NCBI GenBank assembly: GCA_012032855.1
Contig: JAAUQA010000238.1
Location: 1 to 5,769, forward strand
Origin: Candidatus Competibacteraceae bacterium
GTDB lineage: Bacteria > Pseudomonadota > Gammaproteobacteria > Competibacterales > Competibacteraceae
Direction of reading: 5' to 3'
DNA length: 5,769 bases
Numbering within the stretch: position 1 is the stretch's first letter; each line of letters starts with the position of its first letter. This document shows, one piece after another, positions 1 through 5,146 of this stretch. Made by a program: the position numbers and the translations under genes. The notes under the pieces are model-generated. The model ran no database searches and had not been told where the DNA came from. It saw only the letters and a list, made by a program, of their open reading frames with translations.

Positions 1-176
1 TGACCCCTTTATTTTGCAAAACTCATCTGCGGTTACCCTGCCAGCCGGTATCGAACGGCACGGTGCGCTGGGTGAAGTCGGCGGCGCCCGACGCTACCGC
101 GCTTTGCCGGTGGAACCAGACGCCGAAAGCATTTGCCAGGGATTCGGCAGACATGGCGTTTGTATCGTCGTCTTGT

Positions 177-213
177 TGACATGTTGATGTCACGCCTAGT
201 CAAACGACTATGG
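177..213. promoter_or_regulatory. Two adjacent small inverted repeats upstream of the sigma factor remnant
   Basis: Two perfect short inverted repeats lie next to each other. TGACAT-GTTG-ATGTCA is at 177-192. TAGTC-AAAC-GACTA is at 197-210, and its stem can be extended by CC/GG (195-196 with 212-213) across one bulged T. Both have 4-nt loops. A TTGACA hexamer (176-181) overlaps the first repeat, but no good -10 sits at 16-18 nt from it, so I do not call a promoter. They lie 41-77 nt before the likely sigma factor start at 254 and could be an operator or a 5'-leader structure. The function is inferred only from position. The surrounding 1-253 holds no gene that I can support. Confidence 0.35.
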
Positions 214-253
214 ATTGCATCTTCCACCAAGCCGCGAATTTCAGGCGTCACCG

Positions 254-846
254 ATGAGCGATGATATGAACGTCGACGACCCGCTACGCACGACGATAAA
301 TTCCATCTACCACACCGAGTCCCGTCACGTCTTCGCCACCCTGATTCGTTTATTGGGCGATTTCGATCTGGCCGAAGAAGCGCTGCACGAGGCATTTCGC
401 GTCGCGCTCGAACAATGGCCTCGCGCCGGCATACCCGCTAATCCGCGCGCTTGGCTAGTCTCGACCGGCCTTTAGGCCATCGACAGCTGGCGTCGACAAG
501 CCCGCTTTGACGCCTTTGACGATGTCGCCGCGCGTCTCGACCTCGCCAGCGAGGATGCTGAATAGGACGACGAAGGCGTGGAAGACGACCGCTTGCGGCT
601 GATCTTTACCTGCTGTCACCCGGCCCTGGCGGCGGATGCCCAGGTCGCGCTCACCTTGCGCGAGGTGTGCGGCTTGACAACCGAGGCGATTGCCCATGCG
701 TTCCTGACCGCGCCACCCACGTTGACCCAGCGCATCGTGCGCGCCAAGGGCAAGATCCGCGATGCCGGTATTCCCTATCAGGTGCCGCGCCGACCGAGTT
801 GCCAGAGCGCCTGGACAATGTACTGCGGGTGATCTACCTGGTATTC
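254..846 (+). pseudogene. ECF sigma factor (ECF42-type) pseudogene, nonsense codons, frameshift and C-terminal loss
   Basis: This is a remnant of an extracytoplasmic-function RNA polymerase sigma factor of the ECF42 type. The sigma-2 part is visible from about 310 to 420 (ESRHVFATLIRLLGDFDLAE, then EQWPRAGIPANPRAWLVSTG). It is followed by the family hallmark RLRLIFTCCHPAL (about 591-629) and the sigma-4 helix-turn-helix (LTLREVCGLTTEAIAHAFLT, then QRIVRAKGKIRDAGIPY). The gene is broken in several ways. A TAG lies at 473-475, where relatives read RFKAID and three bases appear lost. A second TAG at 563-565 stands where the family usually has Trp. A one-base loss near 786-797 moves the reading into the next frame, where LPERLDNVLRVIYLVF continues to 846. 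Homology then stops, and the roughly 200-residue TPR-like C-terminal extension typical of ECF42 is absent. The ATG at 254 is preferred over a TTG at 215 because it matches the family start, although its ribosome site is weak. The usual YCII/DGPF-domain partner is not seen. Family assignment is from remembered consensus. Confidence 0.85.
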
Positions 847-889
847 GCCGGTTGGGGCATGGGGATTATCTTTCAGAACGGCCTCCGAG

Positions 890-1309
890 CTAGGCTGTCT
901 GGCCGGGTAACATTTGAAATCCGGCCTGTGCGAAGTGCCTATCAAATGTCATCGCATCATCAATACCCTGGTTTAGCATGGTTGCGAAAGAAATGCAGTC
1001 GGTCAGCGAGTATCGTTTATCCTGATATTGTTGGAAAAGCTTCCAACCTTGCTGGAACAGGGGCTCATCCACTTGAATCAAGTGAACTGAAGGGCTGGTA
1101 AGCAGCGTGTTGCCGACTTCGACCGCCTTGGCATGATACCCTCGGCTGTTGAAGAACGTTACTGTTTCGTCAAAGACATAGCTGGTTGTGATCAGGGTAG
1201 GGAGTGCATCAAGCAAAGCTTGCCAATGTGATTTGGCAACGGCATGGTTTTGATCGTTGGCGAATTCCAGGGCTAACAGATAACCGGTATCAATGAAAAC
1301 CGGTCTCAT
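890..1309 (-). CDS. PIN-domain ribonuclease toxin (VapC-like), partner of the AbrB-like antitoxin
   Basis: This 139-residue protein has the PIN-domain layout of a VapC-like toxin. PIN toxins are Mg2+/Mn2+-dependent RNases that cut tRNA, rRNA or mRNA in the cytoplasm and are held inactive by their antitoxin. The acidic residues expected in the active site are present: D7 in VFIDTGYLLAL, E48 in YVFDETVTFF, D104 in SLTDCISFATM, and D123 in AMTFDRHF (with D117/D118 close by). The length is normal for a single PIN domain, so it looks intact. Its ATG overlaps the antitoxin stop by four bases (ATGA, 1306-1309), which implies translational coupling. The stop at 890-892 lies about 43 bp from the end of the convergent sigma factor remnant. 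The VYFDE/TFFNSRG-type middle differs clearly from the second PIN protein in this window, so the two are not recent duplicates. The RNA target cannot be read from sequence. Confidence 0.88.
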   Translation of the reverse strand: MRPVFIDTGYLLALEFANDQNHAVAKSHWQALLDALPTLITTSYVFDETVTFFNSRGYHAKAVEVGNTLLTSPSVHLIQVDEPLFQQGWKLFQQYQDKRYSLTDCISFATMLNQGIDDAMTFDRHFAQAGFQMLPGQTA

Positions 1310-1512
1310 GACCGATAGAGATAATCATCATGGTACTCGGAAGCATCGGTTTCGCAAACTTCAAGCGGTGTTTGGCCAAGCCTCCGAATAGGGTCACTAT
1401 CCAAGGGAATAATCGTGATTTTTCGCTCCTCACAACGGATTTCGACCTCATCGCAGTCTTCCAGCAAGGACTTGGGAATGAGTAATCCGCTTTGAGTCAC
1501 TCTGACTTTCAT
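1306..1512 (-). CDS. AbrB/MazE-like antitoxin of the PIN toxin
   Basis: This small protein of 68 residues is the likely antitoxin for the downstream PIN protein. Residues 1-37 (MKVRVTQSGLLIPKSLLED, then DEVEIRCEERKITIIPL) have the alternating pattern of a swapped-hairpin AbrB DNA-binding domain, with the typical SG-x-IPK turn. The tail (DPIRRLGQTPLEV, then TDASEYHDDYLY) resembles the C-terminal segment of small AbrB-like proteins paired with PIN toxins, notably in cyanobacteria; it probably wraps the toxin. The ATG at 1510-1512 is chosen because GGAG (1521-1524) lies 8 nt upstream and because the AbrB fold begins there. A longer reading from a TTG at 1593 would add 27 residues with no support. 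The stop overlaps the toxin ATG. Binding to its own promoter is expected for this family, and an inverted repeat lies at 1568-1602. The antitoxin role is inferred from fold and gene pairing. Confidence 0.8.
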   Translation of the reverse strand: MKVRVTQSGLLIPKSLLEDCDEVEIRCEERKITIIPLDSDPIRRLGQTPLEVCETDASEYHDDYLYRS

Positions 1513-1520
1513 AGGTTTGT

Positions 1521-1524
1521 CTCC
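1521..1524 (-). promoter_or_regulatory. Ribosome binding site that decides the AbrB-like antitoxin start
   Basis: GGAG on the - strand lies 8 nt before the ATG at 1512. It supports the 68-residue start over the longer TTG-initiated reading. Confidence 0.6.
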
Positions 1525-1567
1525 GCGATTGAGAGAGTTATCGCGCAGTTTATCACGGGCATAATAG

Positions 1568-1602
1568 AGTGTTTTCGATAAGATGGTTTTCAAAAAAACA
1601 CT
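1568..1602. promoter_or_regulatory. 8-bp inverted repeat between the two toxin-antitoxin pairs, candidate operator
   Basis: AGTGTTTT (1568-1575) and AAAACACT (1595-1602) form a perfect 8-bp inverted repeat with a 19-nt AT-rich centre. It lies 56-90 nt upstream of the AbrB-like antitoxin and just after the vapC stop. A TATTAT hexamer on the - strand (1561-1566) could serve as a -10, but the best -35 match (TTGAAA, 1588-1593) is 21 nt away, so no standard sigma-70 promoter is assigned. The position fits an autoregulatory operator. A terminator is less likely, because the stem is A/T-rich and no T-run follows it in the right place. Confidence 0.4.
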
Positions 1603-1618
1603 GTATGAGAAGTATGCC

Positions 1619-2011
1619 TTAAATTACGGAACGAAGGTTAAGATGAGTGCAAAATAGTTTGAAATCCCTATCGGCATGCAGTAAGGGGAAGTTATTCTCA
1701 ATACAGAACGTTGCGATAATGACATCCACAGTCTTGCGGATGGTGATTCCTTGACGTCGAAGCAACCGGAAATTGTCAGCGCTCTTTATCGCCATGCTTT
1801 CACCAAGCAGTTCGCAGATGGTAAGTGAGGTCAGCAGTTTCTTTGCGGTTTTGTAGTCTTTCTCGAAGCGAAAGCCTTGCAGGACTTCAGTCAAAATCAA
1901 ATCGCCAAGACCTACAGGCTCCTGGCTGAGCAGGTCGTCCAGCTTGTCTGTTTGCGGTGTTGCCATGCCATTGAAGTACGCAATCCATACGCTTGAATCC
2001 ACCAAGATCAT
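1619..2011 (-). CDS. vapC: VapC-type PIN-domain toxin
   Basis: This 130-residue PIN-domain toxin begins MILVDSSVWIAYFNG, a classic VapC opening. The expected acidic residues are visible: D5 in VDSSVWI, E42 in LILTEVLQGF, D96 in RKTVDVIIATFC, and D114 with D116 in LLHADRDFKLF. The length is normal for the family, and nothing is missing. VapC toxins are metal-dependent RNases that block translation when released from VapB. The ATG at 2009-2011 overlaps the last base-pair step of the antitoxin stop (TGATG), the usual coupling between vapB and vapC. A TTG one codon earlier is possible but less likely. The gene ends 106 bp before the AbrB-like antitoxin start, so transcription could continue into the second pair. 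The toxin is only distantly similar to the other PIN protein in this window. The specific RNA target is unknown. Confidence 0.92.
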   Translation of the reverse strand: MILVDSSVWIAYFNGMATPQTDKLDDLLSQEPVGLGDLILTEVLQGFRFEKDYKTAKKLLTSLTICELLGESMAIKSADNFRLLRRQGITIRKTVDVIIATFCIENNFPLLHADRDFKLFCTHLNLRSVI

Positions 2012-2202
2012 CAATCACTGCGCATCTGATCCAAATCTCCTTCCCAGCGAAGTTTGCCGCGAAACCGGCGGATTTCTTCTTGCTGTTTTAGACGGATCAA
2101 GGTCTTAAGTCCTAATTCGACAGCTTCTCGCTTGGTTTTAAGACCTGTCAATTTTAACGCATCATTCATCAGACTATCGTCTATCACTATGTTTGTTCGC
2201 AT
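2011..2202 (-). CDS. vapB: VapB-type antitoxin (ribbon-helix-helix)
   Basis: This 63-residue antitoxin precedes vapC. The N-terminal part (MRTNIVIDDSLMNDALKLTG, then KTKREAVELGLKTLIRLKQQ) is a ribbon-helix-helix fold that would dimerise and bind operator DNA. The C-terminal tail (RRFRGKLRWEGDLDQMRSD) matches the toxin-binding motif of this VapB group, whose members commonly carry RGKxxWEGDLxxMR. The ATG at 2200-2202 is preferred over upstream starts because GGAAGGTGG (2208-2216) sits 5 nt before it and because the fold begins at MRTNIVID. Its stop overlaps the vapC start. Upstream are a near-consensus promoter (2245-2273) and a perfect inverted repeat (2219-2244), which fits autorepression by VapB and VapBC. 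The -35 lies in the end of recC. Family role is established; operator binding is inferred. Confidence 0.9.
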   Translation of the reverse strand: MRTNIVIDDSLMNDALKLTGLKTKREAVELGLKTLIRLKQQEEIRRFRGKLRWEGDLDQMRSD

Positions 2203-2207
2203 GGCGA

Positions 2208-2216
2208 CCACCTTCC
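2208..2216 (-). promoter_or_regulatory. Strong ribosome binding site of vapB
   Basis: GGAAGGTGG on the - strand ends 5 nt before the ATG at 2202. It decides the vapB start against an in-frame upstream reading that would run back to about 2292 through the promoter and operator. Confidence 0.7.
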
Positions 2217-2218
2217 AG

Positions 2219-2244
2219 GTGTATAAATTGGAAAATATATACAC
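2219..2244. promoter_or_regulatory. Palindromic operator candidate of vapBC
   Basis: GTGTATA (2219-2225) and TATACAC (2238-2244) form a perfect 7-bp inverted repeat with a 12-nt AT-rich centre. It directly follows the -10 hexamer and would cover the transcription start (expected near 2238-2239). That is where a VapB dimer pair would block RNA polymerase. The assignment as operator is inferred from symmetry and place. Confidence 0.65.
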
Positions 2245-2273
2245 ATTAGAGTCTTCGCCACCCAAGCTGTCAA
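2245..2273 (-). promoter_or_regulatory. Sigma-70 promoter of vapBC
   Basis: On the - strand TTGACA (2268-2273, all six consensus bases) is followed after exactly 17 nt by TCTAAT (2245-2250, five of six). The -35 hexamer contains the recC TGA stop (2270-2272), so the promoter begins inside the end of recC. Transcription would start within the palindrome at 2219-2244 and proceed into vapB. Confidence 0.75.
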
Positions 2274-5146
2274 GAGTCGTACCGATGCTCAAACAACGCC
2301 CCGAAAACCCGCTCGGCTAATTCCGCAAAGGTGTCATTGATGGGATCGTCGCCACGGAAAGCCAATTGATAGTAGGGGTTGTCCCGTTCGCCGTGTTGAT
2401 GATCGGAACCTTGCCAAAGTCGGCGGGCTTTTTCCAACGGATCGCCTTTTTGCTGTTGCCGTTCCGCCTCAATCAAAGTCAGAGCGCTTCTCGGGAAGAA
2501 ACGCAGCGGTTCTCGCATCCCTTGCCAATACAATTCCAGCAAATCATGTAATTGCGCATCGGGTTCGCCTACCGGTCTTAAAATCAAGCGCTCCCCGAGC
2601 CCCAATCCCATGCTGTAGGGCTCTATGTCGCGTGGCTTGAGGCAATTCAGAATCAGATGGCGAATCCATAGCTCCAGATAATGCCGCGCATTCAGCGGAC
2701 GCACCGTGTAATCAAGCAATCCTTTGGCCGTCACATTCGATAACCAGCCCGTCAAGCGAAACTCTCCCAATTGAAGATTGACCTCCGGCTTCGGGCCGGG
2801 CGGAGCAGCGGTTTCCCGTAGACTATCCAGCAATACCTTGATCCGCCCTTGTTCACGGCGATACAAGGTGCGGCCAATTTCCCCGTGCGGTAACAAACCG
2901 ACTGCCCGCACCAATGCCTGTATTTCTCCGACTGGTTGACCAGCCAGTTGCCGATCCAGCAAACGCTGACGGATTTCGCCATCGGCGAAGGGTTCCAGCA
3001 AAAACGGTTCACGTGTTTCCAGCAGACCCTCTTGCTCCTTGAGAATGATCTTCAACCGTTCCCGCAATAGATAACGGGCAGGATGCTGAAAGAAGCGGAT
3101 CAGGTTTTGAAAATCCAATTCCCGATAGGCCTCGTCCGGTTCCGGCAACGCCTCCTGCAGAAACGGCATGATCTCGGTTTCGCCTCGTCCTGATTGGCGA
3201 GCGGCTTCGCAGAGATTGCGGGAATAACTGAATAGCTGCCGGTCTTGCTGCGAGAAGTACCGTGGGCTAAAAGCTTGTAACGGGTGTTCGGTGATAATCA
3301 ACGATAGTGGATTAGCACCCGGTTGATCAGCTGGGTGAAACCCTTGCCGGACATAATCCAGTAATTCGCTGACCAGTACCGAAGGCGGAATGGTGTTATT
3401 GTCGCGGATACTACGCCCGATATAGCTCAGATACAGTACATCCCGCGCTGACAGCAAGGCCTCCAGAAACAGATACCGGTCGTCGAGTCGGCGGGAACGA
3501 TCACCGCGTCGAGGGTACTTGGTCATGAGATCGAAATCAGCCGGGCGGTGCGGGCGGGGAAACGCCCCGTCGTTCAGACCGATCAGACAAACCACCCGGA
3601 ATGGAATACTGCGCATCGGCACCAAAGTGCAAAAGGTCACGCCACCGCCAAGAAACCCGCTCATGCTGGCACTGGCATTGAGATTACGTCGCAACCAAGC
3701 GCGTAGCACGGCGCGCGGTACCGGCTGCGAAAACTCGGCGCTAGCGGCAATTTCAGTCAAACTGCCGAGTACGCTGCGTACCGCTTCCCGTTCGTATTCA
3801 TAGGTATCATCGGCGACGATGAAATCATCCAACACCCCCAGCAGTTCACTTTGCCAGTCGGCCAGGGTTTTTTCCCCTGCCAAACGCTTCCCAAGCGCGA
3901 ATAATTGCCGCGCGAAGCGCTGCAACCGCCCCATGATGCGAGCGCTTTCGCCCTCCATCGCATCAAACGGCAAAATGCGTTCGTATAAACGGGTTTCGCC
4001 GGTCGGCAGTGCAAAACCTAACAACAGTCGCTCTAGTCCGGCTAGCCAGGTGTGTTCAGAGGTTCTGGGTAATTCTAGGACGGCGCGATTGTTCGCGTCG
4101 ATACCCCAGCGGATTGCGGTTTCTCGTAGCCAGTGACGGACCAGCGGCAAGTCTGTTTCGGCTAATGAAAAACGACTGCGCACCGCCGGAACTTCTAACA
4201 ATGCCAACACCTGATTCACGTCGTAACGGCCGTCGGGCAGATCGATTAGGATCAAGAAAGCATCCACGATGGCGCTTTCTGATTTAAGACTACGATCGGC
4301 GATGTTATGGGGAATACGCGGATCGGCAGTGGCGAAAACCGCGCGTATTGCGGGGGCGTAGGTTTCAATATCAGGCGTCATCACCACGACGTCCGAGGTA
4401 CGCAAATCCGGGTAAGACTCGAACAACGCTAATAATTGATCGTACAACACCTCGACTTCACGCATGGCGCTGTGACAGACATGGACTTGCACCGAACGGT
4501 CGTCGGAGTTGAGGGGGGTAATCGGAATATCTTGGGTGAGCTTGTCGAAGTGGCAGTGAGCGCTGTTCGCGCCCCGGTTGCGCAGATTTAATATGTCTGA
4601 CCGCAAACAATGCAGCAGGTTATCCTCGGGAATGTCTTCGAATAATTCTTCGGGAGCGGCGTCGATGTCAGCCAACAGATGGTGAAAATCCCGCCCCTGG
4701 CGACCTAAAGAGGCTAACAAGCGATTGCCGGTTTCCAGATACAGCGCAGCGGCTTCCTCCTCGCCGGAATGGCGGGCGATTTCACGTTCGGTCTGAATAA
4801 GACCCCAATACTGGCGACAGGGATTAAGTAGATATAAATCAATTTGGCAGAGCCGAGCTAAATGGTGGAAGCTGTCTAAGTAGGCCGCCGGTAAACTGCC
4901 GATGCCCAAGATAGACAGCCGGGCGGGCAGACTAGCCGGCCTTTCCGTAAACGTTGCTAATTTTGCATTGAACTCCTCTTGCAAGCGGGCGCGATGAGGA
5001 ATCCGATGTGTTGTCAAGCAACGCCACAAAATAGCCTGCCAATGCGCATCATGGCCGGCTTCCCAACGATTAAGCCAATCGGGACGGTAGACTAAGTATT
5101 GGTCGAACACATCGGCGATCCGCCAGGCGAGTTCGAATCGTTCGCC
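2270..5146 (-). CDS. recC: RecC, exodeoxyribonuclease V gamma subunit, 5'-truncated at a join
   Basis: RecC is the Chi-recognising subunit of the RecBCD helicase-nuclease that resects double-strand breaks and degrades foreign linear DNA. About 958 residues are visible; E. coli RecC has 1122. Signature stretches follow the E. coli order: VFDQYLVYRPDWLNRWEAGH, VQVHVCHSAMREVEVLYDQL, ADRSLKSES, TFCTLVPMRSIPFRVVCLIG with LNDGAFPR, RRGDRSRRLDDRYLFLEALL and LSYIGRSIRDN. These mark the inactivated helicase domains and are followed by the nuclease-like C-terminal region. A GTG at 5110 gives the longest start-codon-bounded reading (946 residues), but RecC similarity continues upstream in frame as ERFELAWRIAD to about 5143, matching E. 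coli residues near 121-134. The GTG is therefore not the true start, and roughly 120 N-terminal residues are missing beyond the join. No internal frameshift is seen. The gene is followed by toxin-antitoxin genes instead of recB or ptrA. As present, the product would probably not be functional. Confidence 0.95.
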   Translation of the reverse strand, partial: GERFELAWRIADVFDQYLVYRPDWLNRWEAGHDAHWQAILWRCLTTHRIPHRARLQEEFNAKLATFTERPASLPARLSILGIGSLPAAYLDSFHHLARLCQIDLYLLNPCRQYWGLIQTEREIARHSGEEEAAALYLETGNRLLASLGRQGRDFHHLLADIDAAPEELFEDIPEDNLLHCLRSDILNLRNRGANSAHCHFDKLTQDIPITPLNSDDRSVQVHVCHSAMREVEVLYDQLLALFESYPDLRTSDVVVMTPDIETYAPAIRAVFATADPRIPHNIADRSLKSESAIVDAFLILIDLPDGRYDVNQVLALLEVPAVRSRFSLAETDLPLVRHWLRETAIRWGIDANNRAVLELPRTSEHTWLAGLERLLLGFALPTGETRLYERILPFDAMEGESARIMGRLQRFARQLFALGKRLAGEKTLADWQSELLGVLDDFIVADDTYEYEREAVRSVLGSLTEIAASAEFSQPVPRAVLRAWLRRNLNASASMSGFLGGGVTFCTLVPMRSIPFRVVCLIGLNDGAFPRPHRPADFDLMTKYPRRGDRSRRLDDRYLFLEALLSARDVLYLSYIGRSIRDNNTIPPSVLVSELLDYVRQGFHPADQPGANPLSLIITEHPLQAFSPRYFSQQDRQLFSYSRNLCEAARQSGRGETEIMPFLQEALPEPDEAYRELDFQNLIRFFQHPARYLLRERLKIILKEQEGLLETREPFLLEPFADGEIRQRLLDRQLAGQPVGEIQALVRAVGLLPHGEIGRTLYRREQGRIKVLLDSLRETAAPPGPKPEVNLQLGEFRLTGWLSNVTAKGLLDYTVRPLNARHYLELWIRHLILNCLKPRDIEPYSMGLGLGERLILRPVGEPDAQLHDLLELYWQGMREPLRFFPRSALTLIEAERQQQKGDPLEKARRLWQGSDHQHGERDNPYYQLAFRGDDPINDTFAELAERVFGALFEHRYDS

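Noticed and set aside
1..14. TGACCCCTTTATT at the left edge, similar to sequence often seen near transposase-associated repeats.
   Set aside because: Only one edge is visible, with no transposase or second copy, so it cannot be called a mobile element.
23..154. A 43-codon reading frame on the - strand (MSAESLANAFGVWFHRQSAV...) at the left edge.
   Set aside because: It has an ATG and stop but no clear ribosome site, and I recognise no family. It could be a gene fragment, but it is too short to support.
473..565. Possible TAG recoding in the sigma factor gene, since both stops are amber codons in an otherwise conserved frame.
   Set aside because: The first TAG is accompanied by loss of about three bases from a conserved motif, and the gene also has a frameshift and a lost C-terminus. 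Decay explains all of this, and the intact genes nearby end with TAG or other normal stops.
1513..1593. A 27-residue N-terminal extension of the AbrB-like antitoxin from a TTG at 1593.
   Set aside because: It overlaps the inverted repeat, is not part of the AbrB fold, and a good ribosome site supports the internal ATG.
2203..2292. A 30-residue N-terminal extension of VapB.
   Set aside because: It would span the promoter, operator and ribosome site; the VapB fold begins at the ATG at 2202.
2366..4287. Several forward-strand and alternative reverse-strand open frames inside recC.
   Set aside because: They lie wholly within the recC frame, have no recognisable domains and look like shadows of its codon pattern.
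890..5146. A CRISPR array, tRNA, rRNA or attachment site within the - strand block.
   Set aside because: I looked for regularly spaced repeats, cloverleaf-like ends and flanking direct repeats and saw none.
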